Origin: Candidatus Accumulibacter conexus
GTDB taxonomy: Bacteria; Pseudomonadota; Gammaproteobacteria; Burkholderiales; Rhodocyclaceae
DNA: 33,845 nt
Assembly (NCBI GenBank): GCA_017592775.1
Contig: JAGFNJ010000054.1
Location: forward strand, 1-33,845
Reading direction: 5' to 3'
Shown: piece after piece, positions 25,401 to 33,158 of the stretch
Position numbering within the stretch: position 1 is the first letter of the stretch
Layout: each line of letters begins with the position of its first letter
Notes under the pieces: generated by a model
The model's database searches: none
The model's input: only the letters and a program-made list of their open reading frames with translations
Told to the model about the DNA's origin: nothing
Position numbers and translations under genes: made by a program

Positions 25401-26369
25401 CGCTGGCGCGGCAACGTCGAAACGGAACAGGCGGCCGGTACCTTCCAGTGGGATGGCAGCGGCGCCGGCCGGTTGAAGGCGCATTTCAGCAAGTGGCGCC
25501 GCCCGGACAGGGTGCGAGCCGATGTCGCCGCGACCGAGCCGCTCAAGGAGCTGCCTGCCCTGGACGTGGTGGTCGATGATTTCGCCATTGGCCAGAAGCG
25601 CTTCGGACGCCTCGAGGTGCAGGCGCACAACGACGGCGGCATCTGGCGGCTGGACAAGATCGACCTGCGCAACCCGTATGGCAGCCTGTCCGGCAGCGGC
25701 CAGTGGCAGCTCAGTGCGGCCAACCGGACGCAGCTCGACTTCACGCTCGAGAGCAGCGACGTCGGACGTCTGCTCGACCGTCTCGGCTACGGCGGCGCGG
25801 TGCGCGCCGGCAAGGCGACGATGAAGGGCCGCATCGGCTGGAACGGCGCGCCGGCGGAACTCGACCATGCCACGCTCGGTGGTGACATCCAGGTCGAGGC
25901 GAGCAAGGGGCAGTTCCTCAAGGTCGATCCCGGCGCCGGCAAGCTGCTCGGACTGATCAGCCTGCAGGGGTTGCCACGACGCTTCACCTTCGATTTCGGC
26001 GACATCTTCAGCGAGGGTTTCGCCTTCGACAGCATCAATGGCAGCATCAGCGTCAGGAGCGGCGTCATGCACACCGATCGCTTGCAGATCAGCGGCCCCG
26101 CCGCGCGCGTGCTGATGAGCGGCGAGGCCGACCTGAAGAATGAAACGCAGCGCCTCGAAGTCAGCGTCCAGCCCGATCTCGGCAGCAGCGCGGCGCTCGG
26201 TGTGGCGGTGATCAACCCGCTCGCCGGCGTCGCGACGCTGCTCGCCGACAAGATCCTGCAGGGCCCCCTGAGCAAGGCCTTCAGTTTCGACTACCTCGTC
26301 ACCGGCAAGTGGGAAGACCCGAAGGTCGAGCGCCTCTCGCGCCCGCCGGCTGTCGGGACGACGCCATGA
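22413..26369 (+). CDS. yhdP: YhdP-family AsmA-like envelope protein
   Basis: 1318 residues from ATG 22413; TTG at 22380 is an in-frame alternative and neither has a clear ribosome-binding site. One N-terminal membrane helix (about 33-57) is followed by a very long periplasmic region rich in short beta strands. It begins with NIENYRPEIERAAGEALGL (typical AsmA/YhdP start), continues through a DUF3971-like middle, and has an AsmA-type C-terminal region (LDRLGYGGAVRAGKATMKG, FDSINGSISVRSGVMHTDRL, VAVINPLAGVATLLADKIL). In E. coli YhdP works with TamB and YdbH to move phospholipids to the outer membrane through a beta-groove bridge; the same role is inferred here. The gene is followed at 31 bases by the nitrilase gene and then tldD, a common arrangement in beta- and gammaproteobacteria. 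Confidence 0.9.
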   Translation: MRQEELRPAVYHRLHRLVPFVSHPAVRAGWRWALRAAVVLYFAFVLLVLGLRYLILPNIENYRPEIERAAGEALGLAVAIGGIEASWAGLNPDLVLSDVRIADAQGQPALAFSRVESVLSWSSLPRMQLRLRLLRIDEPTLHLRRDSDGRFFIAGIAVTEDDSDGGVVDWVLAQKQIRVNGATVLWEDARRDAPPLVLENVNLALDNDGRRHRFGLTALPPAELASAIDLRGDFRGRDLESAASWKGQAFVQVDHVDLAAWRAWIDYPFALPHGRGAIRAWAGFAAGTLQELTADLSLASVHLRLAKNLPELALDRLSGRIAAQFLPGGVRLDGRRVELLAQSLATPAVADSAPAAASRQPAQGPELRIEPTDFHLEWQQEKPPSVSLRGSATASVVDLGALGGLAAYLPLDPQSRRLLDEFAPRGRIGELRASWRGSAEELQAYSLQGSFANLALRPARQFPGVSGLSGSLDASEKGGAVQLRSQQVRVELPQVFPESAIALETLNAQAKWKIAQGQLEAELSRLEFAGADAAGSAQGTYRSNPEGPGSIDLTAALTRAEATAVWRYLPAAINVDARHWLRDALQEGSASEARLILKGDLANFPFLDRKQGQFLVTVKAQDVVLDYGTGWPPIRGIDADLRFEGNGMVVQARRGSILGATLTQTRAEIPDFDAPVSTLKLKGQVAGPTAEFLKYIDQSPVAAQIDHFTEKMSARGAGRLEIALVIPLEEARLGESKIDGTYTFKANEVVVDPALPPLQQVTGQLQFSEKELRVPEINARLFGGPLRITAGPQAGRVQVLANGALAVDDLRRHIDSPLLAGLAGGASYRAEIRVRKRDVDVLVDSDLVGVTSTLPAPLGKPASEAMPLHFENGLLPAVPATAGGQAIVRDQVRATLGNALSLHLIRRKQGNEAQVERGVVMIGRPAGALPERGLNLGISARRIDLDEWHKLLGGGRKGSEAGAAGLPVAVDVKADEVVVLGQTYTGVGVGITGITTRWRGNVETEQAAGTFQWDGSGAGRLKAHFSKWRRPDRVRADVAATEPLKELPALDVVVDDFAIGQKRFGRLEVQAHNDGGIWRLDKIDLRNPYGSLSGSGQWQLSAANRTQLDFTLESSDVGRLLDRLGYGGAVRAGKATMKGRIGWNGAPAELDHATLGGDIQVEASKGQFLKVDPGAGKLLGLISLQGLPRRFTFDFGDIFSEGFAFDSINGSISVRSGVMHTDRLQISGPAARVLMSGEADLKNETQRLEVSVQPDLGSSAALGVAVINPLAGVATLLADKILQGPLSKAFSFDYLVTGKWEDPKVERLSRPPAVGTTP

Positions 26370-26400
26370 CCGAAGCCAACGCGGCCGAGTGGAGCCAACG

Positions 26401-27246
26401 ATGAAGCCAAGCCCCGACGAGCGGCCGCCGGCCGCACCAGCCAACAGCGTCCTGCGCGTCGCCGCCCTGCAGATGGTGTCGACGCCACGCGTCGACGAGA
26501 ACCTGCGCACGGCCGCGGCGCTGATCAGCGAAGCAGTCGCGCAGGGTGCCGAACTGCTGGCGCTGCCCGAGTACTTCGCCATCATGGGAATGACCGACGC
26601 CGACAAGGTTCGGCTGCGGGAGGCCGATGGACATGGCCCGATCCAGGAGTTCCTGGCCGCCAGCGCCCGTGAGCACGCGGTCTGGCTGATCGGCGGCTCG
26701 CTGCCGCTGCTTGCCGGCAGTCCCGACAAGGTGCTCAACTCGACGCTGGTCTACGATCCACAGGGACGGCGTGTCGCCCGCTACGACAAGATCCACCTCT
26801 TCGGCTTCCAGCAGGGCAGCGAGCGCTACGACGAGAGCACGACCATCGAGGCCGGCCGCCGGCCGGCCGCCTTCGTCACGCCCTTCGGCCGCGTCGGTCT
26901 GTCGATCTGCTACGACCTGCGCTTTCCGGAGCTTTATCGCGCCCTCGGTGTCACAGATTTGCTCGTCGTGCCGGCGGCCTTCACCGAAACGACCGGCCGC
27001 GCGCACTGGGAGATCCTGCTGCGCGCGCGGGCGATCGAGAACCAGTGTTACGTGCTGGCGGTCGCCCAGGGTGGCCGGCACGAGAACGGCCGCGAAACGC
27101 ACGGCAACAGCATGCTCATCGACCCCTGGGGGACGATTCTCGATCGCAAGCAGAAGGGCCCCGGCATCGTCGTCGGCGACCTCGAACGGGGTCGCCTGGA
27201 TGAAGTCCGCGCCAGCCTGCCGGCGCTCGCGCACCGTGTCATGTAG
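26401..27246 (+). CDS. Nit-type carbon-nitrogen hydrolase (nitrilase superfamily)
   Basis: 281 residues. The Glu-Lys-Cys triad is complete: E57 in LALPEYFA, K130 in RYDKIHLFGF and C170 in LSICYDLRFPELYR. ARAIENQCYVLAVAQGG and HGNSMLIDPWG are typical of the Nit1/Nit2 branch. Such enzymes hydrolyse amide bonds, including deaminated glutathione in characterised Nit1 proteins (a metabolite-repair role). That substrate is the best guess by family, not shown here. ATG 26401 is preceded by GGAG (26391-26394) at 6 bases; GTG 26389 upstream is less likely. It is probably co-transcribed with yhdP and tldD. Confidence 0.88.
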   Translation: MKPSPDERPPAAPANSVLRVAALQMVSTPRVDENLRTAAALISEAVAQGAELLALPEYFAIMGMTDADKVRLREADGHGPIQEFLAASAREHAVWLIGGSLPLLAGSPDKVLNSTLVYDPQGRRVARYDKIHLFGFQQGSERYDESTTIEAGRRPAAFVTPFGRVGLSICYDLRFPELYRALGVTDLLVVPAAFTETTGRAHWEILLRARAIENQCYVLAVAQGGRHENGRETHGNSMLIDPWGTILDRKQKGPGIVVGDLERGRLDEVRASLPALAHRVM

Positions 27247-27285
27247 GCGTCGGCGGCAGAAAACCGCAGCAAACAGGGAAATTCA

Positions 27286-28734
27286 ATGACCACCAAGGCC
27301 CAGACCCTCCTCGCGCAGGCACGCAAGACCCTGCTCACCCCCTATGGCCTCGATGTCGCCGATCTGACGCCGGTGTTCGGCAAGATCATGGCGCATCAGG
27401 TCGACTATGCCGATCTGTATTTCCAGTACAGCCGCTCCGAAGCCTGGAGTCTCGAAGAAGGAATCGTCAAGAGCGGCAGCTTCAGCATCGACGAAGGTGT
27501 CGGCGTGCGTGCGCTGGCCGGCGAGAAGACCGCTTTCGCCTATTCCGACGATATCAGCAGCCAGGCGCTCGGTGATGCCGCCGCCGCCGTGCGCGCGATT
27601 GCCGGCGCCGGGCAGGAACGGCGCGTACCGGCGCTGAAGAGAAGCAGCGGGCACCGCCTCTACCTGCCGAACGATCCGCTGGCTTCACTCGACGCGGGCA
27701 GCAAGGTCAGCCTGCTGGAGCGGCTCGAAGCGCTGGCGCGTGCCGCCGACCCGCGCGTGACGCAGGTCATGGCGCATCTTGCTGGCGAGTACGAGGTGGT
27801 GCTGGTCGCCGGCAGCGACGGCCGCCTGGCGGCCGACGTACGGCCGCTGGTGCGGGTCTCGCTGACGGTCATCGTCGAGCAGGGCGGGCAGCGTGAACAG
27901 GGGTCGGCCGGCGGCGGCGGCCGCAGTGATTACGGCTTCTTCACCGATGCCGTGCTGCAGGACTACGCGCGCGAAGCCGTGCATCAGGCGGTGACCAACC
28001 TGGCGGCACGACCGGCGCCGGCGGGGACGATGACCGTCGTCCTCGGCGCCGGCTGGCCCGGCATCCTGCTGCACGAAGCCGTCGGCCACGGTCTCGAAGG
28101 CGATTTCAACCGCAAGGGCAGTTCGACCTTCGCCGGTCGCATCGGCAGCCGCGTTGCCGCCAAGGGGGTGACGGTGATCGACGACGGCACGATTGCCGGG
28201 CGGCGCGGCTCGTTGAACATCGACGACGAAGGCAACCCGACGCAGCGAACGGTACTGATCGAGGACGGCATCCTGCAGGGCTACATGCAGGACAGCCTCA
28301 ACGCGCGCCTGATGGGCGTCGCGCCGACCGGCAACGGGCGCCGCGAGTCCTTTGCCCACCTGCCGTTGCCGCGGATGACCAACACCACGATGCTGAACGG
28401 CGAGTGCAGCGCGGAAGAGATCATCCGCTCGGTGAAGAAGGGCATCTACGCGGTCAATTTCGGCGGTGGGCAGGTGGACATCACCAATGGCAAGTTCGTC
28501 TTCTCGATGTCCGAGGCCTACCTGATCGAAAACGGCCGCGTGACCACCCCGGTCAAGGGCGCGACCCTGATCGGCAGCGGCCCGGAGGCGATGACGCAGG
28601 TGTCGATGATCGGCAACGACATGCGCCTCGATCCCGGCGTCGGTACCTGCGGCAAGGAGGGACAGAGCGTGCCGGTCGGCGTTGGCCAGCCCACCCTGCG
28701 CATCGACGGCCTGACGGTCGGCGGCACGGCCTGA
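27286..28734 (+). CDS. tldD: TldD metalloprotease subunit
   Basis: 482 residues, the usual TldD length. The zinc-protease motif [11 protein letters not shown] (263-273) is intact, and [17 protein letters not shown] near the C-terminus supplies the conserved Cys of the metal site. In E. coli TldD pairs with TldE (PmbA) to form a heterodimeric protease that trims unfolded peptides, matures microcin B17 and degrades the CcdA antitoxin. TldE/PmbA is not in this window. ATG 27286 is preceded by AGGGA (27274-27278) at 7 bases and lies 39 bases after the nitrilase stop. Confidence 0.95.
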   Translation: MTTKAQTLLAQARKTLLTPYGLDVADLTPVFGKIMAHQVDYADLYFQYSRSEAWSLEEGIVKSGSFSIDEGVGVRALAGEKTAFAYSDDISSQALGDAAAAVRAIAGAGQERRVPALKRSSGHRLYLPNDPLASLDAGSKVSLLERLEALARAADPRVTQVMAHLAGEYEVVLVAGSDGRLAADVRPLVRVSLTVIVEQGGQREQGSAGGGGRSDYGFFTDAVLQDYAREAVHQAVTNLAARPAPAGTMTVVLGAGWPGILLHEAVGHGLEGDFNRKGSSTFAGRIGSRVAAKGVTVIDDGTIAGRRGSLNIDDEGNPTQRTVLIEDGILQGYMQDSLNARLMGVAPTGNGRRESFAHLPLPRMTNTTMLNGECSAEEIIRSVKKGIYAVNFGGGQVDITNGKFVFSMSEAYLIENGRVTTPVKGATLIGSGPEAMTQVSMIGNDMRLDPGVGTCGKEGQSVPVGVGQPTLRIDGLTVGGTA

Positions 28735-28789
28735 CTGCCGGCCGGCGGTGACCGGCGCTCGCGGCAAAGCCATGCTGGCGGGCAGGGGC

Positions 28790-28795
28790 TATAAT
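28790..28795 (+). promoter_or_regulatory. Candidate -10 element of the MscS-type gene
   Basis: A perfect TATAAT, 37 bases before ATG 28833, in the 98-bp gap after tldD. No -35 match was found at the right distance, so the call rests on the -10 and its position. Confidence 0.35.
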
Positions 28796-28832
28796 CGCAG
28801 CCCACAGCCCTGACCATCGCCCACTTCACGCC

Positions 28833-30473
28833 ATGAGCCCGAACTCGTTCTGCCGCCGGCTGCCCGCCGGCCTCACGCTCTTCCTGGTCGCCGCGAGCCT
28901 CTTCCTCGTCAGCCTGACCGCGGGCGCCGCCGCCGCCGATCAGTTGCGGCCGCCGGAGGCGACCCTGCACTACCATTTTCGGCCGATCGTCACCTTCCGT
29001 GCGACCTTCGTCGGCGCCAGCCCGGAGTATCGTGTGCGCCGCGCGCTCGCGCGCATCGAAGCACTGCCGGTGGGGCACATGCAGCAGCCGATCGAGCTGA
29101 CGCCATTCGTCGTCGAGGACCGGCGCGGGATCAGCCTGCACATCGGCGAAGCGGTGCTGTTCGGCATCCTCGAGGGCGATCTCGATCCCGAGGAGAAGAT
29201 TCCGCTCGAGGCTGCCGCGCGTCGCAGTGCCGATGAACTCGGCGCCGCGCTGCTGGCGGTCAGCGAGCAGCGCCGGCCGATGGTGCTCGTCAAGGGCATC
29301 GGCCTGTCGCTGGCGGCGACCGCCATCGCGGTGCTGCTGCTGTGGCTGATTCGCCGCGCCGCCGCGTTCATCGTTCGTCAGTTCGAAAAGGTCATCGACG
29401 CACATCCCGAGTCGAGCAGCTTCCGCTGGGCGCGCCATGGCTGGGCGCTGGTGCAACGGATCGCGCAACTGCTGATGGGCTTTCTCTGGCTGAGCGTCGC
29501 CTACCTCTGGCTGAGCTTCGTCCTCGCGCGCTTCCCGCTCACCGAGCCGCTCGGCGACCGCCTCACCACCTTCCTCTTCGGGCTGCTGGAGACGATCGGC
29601 GTCGGCTTCGTCGAAGCCCTGCCGTCGCTGACCACCGCCCTCGTCATCCTCTTCCTGACGAAGGCCTTCAACGATGCCCTGGGCAACTTCTTCAAGGCGG
29701 CACGGGCCGGGCGCGTGCAGGTGCACGGTCTGCATCCGGAGACCGTCAACGCCACCCACCGCATCTGCACCATCATCGTCTGGGGCCTCGGCATCGCCAT
29801 TGCCTACCCCTTCATCCCGATGTCCGACAGCGACGCCTTCAAGGGGCTGTCGGTGATGTTCGGTTTCATGCTGACGCTCGGCTCGGCGGGGATCGTCAAC
29901 CAGTTGATGAGCGGTCTCGTGCTCGTCTACTCGCGCGCGCTTTCGGTCGGCGATTTCGTCGACCTCGGCGAAACCGTCGGCGTCGTCAGCGAGGTCGGCG
30001 CGCTGTCGACCAAGGTCATCAACATGCGCAACGAAGAAGTGACGATTCCCAACGCGGTGCTCGTCGGCAGTCCGATCAAGAACTACTCACGTCTCGCCGG
30101 CGCGCGCGGGACGCTGGTGTCGACCAAGGTGACGATTGGCTACGATACCCCCTGGCGGCAGGTGCACGCGATGCTCATCGCCGCGGCCGAGCAGACGCCG
30201 GGCCTGCGCGCGCTGCCGAAGCCCTTCGTCTATCAGCGCGGCCTCGCCGACTGGTACGTCGAATACGAACTCTTCGCGCACATGGACAAGCCGCTTGAAC
30301 GGGTGCCGGTGCTCTCGGCGCTGCACGCCAACATCCAGGACCAGTTCAACACCTACGGCGTGCAGATCATGTCGCCGCATTTCGTCGTCCAGCCGAAGGA
30401 CAACGTCGTCGTCCCGCGCGAGAGCTGGCATGCGGCGCCCGCCGAGCCCGAAGCCGGCGAGCGCCCGCAGTGA
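28833..30473 (+). CDS. MscS-family mechanosensitive ion channel with N-terminal periplasmic domain
   Basis: 546 residues. A signal peptide or first helix (about 12-35) precedes a ~110-residue periplasmic region that I do not recognise (37-148). Helices follow at about 152-172, 208-232, 258-277 and 311-328. The pore helix and MscS core begin at about 338 (FGFMLTLGSAGIVNQLMSGLVL), followed by the beta domain signature SVGDFVDLGETVGVVSEVGALSTKV and IPNAVLVGSPIKNYSR (about 371-420), and the C-terminal alpha/beta domain to about 510. It would open under membrane tension to relieve osmotic shock, or act as a related small-conductance channel. The start is the only ATG that gives the signal segment; no clear ribosome-binding site. 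The next gene begins 49 bases downstream. Confidence 0.9.
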   Translation: MSPNSFCRRLPAGLTLFLVAASLFLVSLTAGAAAADQLRPPEATLHYHFRPIVTFRATFVGASPEYRVRRALARIEALPVGHMQQPIELTPFVVEDRRGISLHIGEAVLFGILEGDLDPEEKIPLEAAARRSADELGAALLAVSEQRRPMVLVKGIGLSLAATAIAVLLLWLIRRAAAFIVRQFEKVIDAHPESSSFRWARHGWALVQRIAQLLMGFLWLSVAYLWLSFVLARFPLTEPLGDRLTTFLFGLLETIGVGFVEALPSLTTALVILFLTKAFNDALGNFFKAARAGRVQVHGLHPETVNATHRICTIIVWGLGIAIAYPFIPMSDSDAFKGLSVMFGFMLTLGSAGIVNQLMSGLVLVYSRALSVGDFVDLGETVGVVSEVGALSTKVINMRNEEVTIPNAVLVGSPIKNYSRLAGARGTLVSTKVTIGYDTPWRQVHAMLIAAAEQTPGLRALPKPFVYQRGLADWYVEYELFAHMDKPLERVPVLSALHANIQDQFNTYGVQIMSPHFVVQPKDNVVVPRESWHAAPAEPEAGERPQ

Positions 30474-30522
30474 AGGTCCCGGCCAAGTCCCACGCCCAGT
30501 CCCTTCTGCCGGGAACACCCTG

Positions 30523-32538
30523 ATGCTCAGCTTCGCCCTGACCGTTTTCCTGTCGGCCTTTCTCCTCTTCCAGATCCAGCCGATCATCGCCAAGATGATC
30601 CTGCCCTGGTTCGGCGGTTCGTCGTCGGTGTGGAGCACCTGTCTCGTCTTCTTTCAGGCGGAGCTGCTGCTCGGCTACCTCTACGTGCACCTGCTGCATG
30701 AGTGGCTGTCGCCCCGGCGCCAGAACATCGTGCACTGCGCGCTGCTGCTGCTCAGTCTGGCGACGCTGCCGGTGGTCGCCAATCCGGCCTGGAAGGACGC
30801 CGCCTTTGCCAACCCGACGTGGAACGTGCTCGTCGTCCTCGGCACGGCGGTCGGCATGCCGTACCTGCTGCTGTCGACCACCGGGCCGCTGATGCAGGCG
30901 TGGTATGCGCGCTCGTTCAACAGCATGATGCCGTATCGCCTCTACGCGCTGTCGAACCTGGCGTCGATGCTCGCGCTGCTCTCGTATCCGGTGCTCGTCG
31001 AACCGTTCTTCGTCGTCGTGCAGCAGGCGAACGCCTGGTCGGTCGGCTACGTCTTCTTCGTCATCGCCTGCCTGGCCAGCGCCTGGCAGTCGTGGCAGGG
31101 CGTCTCCGGCGAACTCGAGCGCCGCCCGGCCAGTTCGGAGCCGGTGCCGCGGCCGCCGCTGCGTGAGTGCCTGCTGTGGGTCGGTCTGGCGATGACCGCC
31201 TCGATCCTCCTGCTGGCGCTGACCCGTCACCTGACGCAGGACGTCGCGCCGGTGCCGTTCCTCTGGGTGGTGCCGCTGAGCATCTACCTGCTGAGCTTCA
31301 TCCTCTGCTTCGATGCCCCGCGCTACTATCATCGCCGCGGTTTCCTGATCGCACTGCCGATCGCCTTCATCGCCCTCGACCAGGTTCTCGCCGAAGTCGG
31401 CATGCCGGTGCCGCTGCTGGTCAGCGTGCTCTGTCTCGCGCTCTTCGTCTTCTGCATGGTCTGTCATGGCGAGCTGGTGCGGCGGCGGCCGCCGGTGCGC
31501 CACCTGACGCTGTTCTACCTGATGCTGTCGATCGGCGGCGCGCTTGGCGGCAGTTTCGTCGGCCTGCTCGCGCCGGCGCTGTTCAACGCCTACTTCGAGT
31601 TGCCGATCGGTCTCTTCCTCTGCGCCGTGCTGGTGATCATCATCCTCTGGCCACAAGTCAAGCCGATCTGGCGCTGGCTGCTGCTCGCCGCCCTCGCCAT
31701 CTACGGCTACCGGCTGGCGGGAATATCGATCGATTACGTCGAGGACTACCGGCGCGTCATGCGCAACTTCTACGGCCAGTTGCGCATCGACGACGTCAGC
31801 GATGACGACCTCGGCATCAAGCGCAGGATGTTCCACGGCCGCATCAACCACGGCGAGCAGTTCATCGCCCCCGAGCACAGCCGGCGTCCGACCGCCTACT
31901 ACTGCGAGCAGTCGGGAATCGGCCAGGCGCTGCTCAGCCTGCCGACCGAGCGGCCGCGCCGGATCGGCGTCGTCGGCCTCGGCGCCGGCACGCTTGCGAC
32001 CTACGGCCGCCCGGGCGACGAAATGCGGCTGTACGAGATCGACGACCAGGTCCTCGATCTCGCGCGCAGCGACTTCAGCTACCTGGCCGAGAGCCGCGCG
32101 CGCATCGAACCGGTGCTCGGCGACGGCCGCCTGATGCTCGAAAGCGAAGCACCGCAGGCCTTCGACCTGCTCGCCATCGACGCCTTCTCGGGCGACTCGA
32201 TCCCGGCGCACCTGCTGACCCTCGAGGCGATGCAGTCCTACCTGCGGCACATGCGGAGCGACGGCATCCTCGCCGTGCACATCACCAACCGCTACCTCGA
32301 CCTGCAGCCGGTGGTCGCCGGCGCGGCCGCGAAGTTGGGGCTGAGCGTTTTCGTCGTCGAACTCGAGCCGGCTGCTGGCGACGTCTTCTGCCGCCGCTCG
32401 CTGTGGGCGCTGATCGTTCGACCCGAGCGCGCGGCGAGCCTGCAGGCGGCGATCGCCGGCGCCCGGCCGCTGCCGCCGCGCGCCGGCTTCACGGCGTGGA
32501 CGGACGGGTTCTCGAACCTGCTCGGGATCCTGAAGTGA
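30523..32538 (+). CDS. Membrane protein fused to a spermidine-synthase-like methyltransferase-fold domain
   Basis: 671 residues. The first ~415 residues are an integral membrane region with about ten to eleven helices, opening LSFALTVFLSAFLLFQIQPI and FGGSSSVWSTCLVFFQ, typical of the fused MFS/spermidine-synthase family. The last ~250 residues are a Rossmann domain: GVVGLGAGTLA (about 481-491), RLYEIDDQVLDLAR, VLGDGRLML and LLAIDAFSGDSIPAHLLT. Canonical aminopropyltransferases have GGGDG and DSTDP at these places, so the nucleotide pocket is kept but the polyamine-binding acidic pair is altered; true spermidine synthase activity is doubtful. Start ATG 30523 has GGGA at 8 bases; the frame is open upstream inside the MscS gene but that part is not protein-like. 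Substrate unknown. Confidence 0.87.
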   Translation: MLSFALTVFLSAFLLFQIQPIIAKMILPWFGGSSSVWSTCLVFFQAELLLGYLYVHLLHEWLSPRRQNIVHCALLLLSLATLPVVANPAWKDAAFANPTWNVLVVLGTAVGMPYLLLSTTGPLMQAWYARSFNSMMPYRLYALSNLASMLALLSYPVLVEPFFVVVQQANAWSVGYVFFVIACLASAWQSWQGVSGELERRPASSEPVPRPPLRECLLWVGLAMTASILLLALTRHLTQDVAPVPFLWVVPLSIYLLSFILCFDAPRYYHRRGFLIALPIAFIALDQVLAEVGMPVPLLVSVLCLALFVFCMVCHGELVRRRPPVRHLTLFYLMLSIGGALGGSFVGLLAPALFNAYFELPIGLFLCAVLVIIILWPQVKPIWRWLLLAALAIYGYRLAGISIDYVEDYRRVMRNFYGQLRIDDVSDDDLGIKRRMFHGRINHGEQFIAPEHSRRPTAYYCEQSGIGQALLSLPTERPRRIGVVGLGAGTLATYGRPGDEMRLYEIDDQVLDLARSDFSYLAESRARIEPVLGDGRLMLESEAPQAFDLLAIDAFSGDSIPAHLLTLEAMQSYLRHMRSDGILAVHITNRYLDLQPVVAGAAAKLGLSVFVVELEPAAGDVFCRRSLWALIVRPERAASLQAAIAGARPLPPRAGFTAWTDGFSNLLGILK

Positions 32539-32722
32539 GCTGACCGGGGCTGCCGACAGCGGGTGGTCGAGCCCGGCTTGCCGTCCCGTGGGCGCCGTCG
32601 CCGGGGTGAGCACCGGTTTTCACACGGCCTGGAAGCATGGCGGGTCAGCCATCTTTTCCGGCGTCGCTTCAGGGGTGAGCGCCCTTCACCGAGATTCATC
32701 CCTTTCCTGGAGTTTTCTCCTG

Positions 32723-33151
32723 ATGTCGACCGCGACCCTTTTCTCTCCTCTCGATCTGGCCGGGTTGACCCTGACCAACCGCATCGTCATGGCGCCGATG
32801 ACGCGCTCGCGCAGCACCCAGCCGGGCGACGTGCCGAACGAGATCATGGCGCGGTATTACGCCCAGCGCGCCGGTGCCGGCCTGATCATCACCGAGGCGA
32901 CACAGGTTTCGAGGCAGGGGCAGGGCTACAGCTTCACACCCGGCATCTACGGCGAGGCGCAGATCGCTGGCTGGCAGCTGGTGACGGATGCGGTGCACGC
33001 TGCCGGCGGGCGGATATTCCTGCAGCTGTGGCACGTCGGGCGGATGTCGCATGCGGTCTTCCATGACGGTGCGGCGCCGGTGGCGCCGTCCGCGCTGGCA
33101 CCCGATGCCCAGGTCTGGGTCGTCGGCGCGGATGGTGTGGGCCGCATGGTG
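32723..33151 (+). pseudogene. Alkene (ene) reductase of the old yellow enzyme family, truncated after about 143 residues
   Basis: ATG 32723 with GGAG (32709-32712) 10 bases upstream begins a clean NemA-like N-terminus: LFSPLDLAGLTLTNRIVMAPMTRSR with the FMN-contacting APMTR (24-28), YYAQRAGAGLIITEATQVS, GYSFTPGIY, FLQLWHVGR (99-107) and QVWVVGADGVGRMV ending at residue 143. Full-length relatives have about 360 residues. The HxxH/N active-site strand, the catalytic Tyr and the rest of the barrel are missing. After 33151 the frame continues to 33343 as Trp/Arg/Ala-rich sequence that is antisense to another gene, so any product (206 residues) would be non-functional. The break lies about 8 bases from the end of the opposing decayed gene. 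The 184-bp gap before this gene shows no strong element beyond a poor hairpin near 32601-32616. Confidence 0.88.
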
Positions 33152-33158
33152 GCGCGCA

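Noticed and set aside
22317-26738. A 1473-residue open frame antisense to yhdP and the nitrilase gene
   Set aside because: It mirrors the codons of the real genes, is full of Arg/Gln/Ala/Val/Asp low-complexity stretches, matches no domain I know, and crosses three real features (glnE leader, yhdP, nitrilase). High GC suppresses antisense stop codons.
28735-28789. GCCGGCCGGCGG and CCGGC pairings after tldD considered as a terminator
   Set aside because: Several alternative short pairings, none extended, and no T-tract.
30367-32613. A 748-residue minus-strand open frame over the spermidine-synthase-like fusion gene
   Set aside because: Very high in Glu, Gln, Arg and His with no recognisable domain; it is the antisense of a convincing membrane protein.
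32601-32620. Hairpin-like CCGGGGTGAGCACCGG followed by TTTT
   Set aside because: Only four paired bases at the base of the stem and a mismatch above; too weak to call a terminator after the fusion gene.
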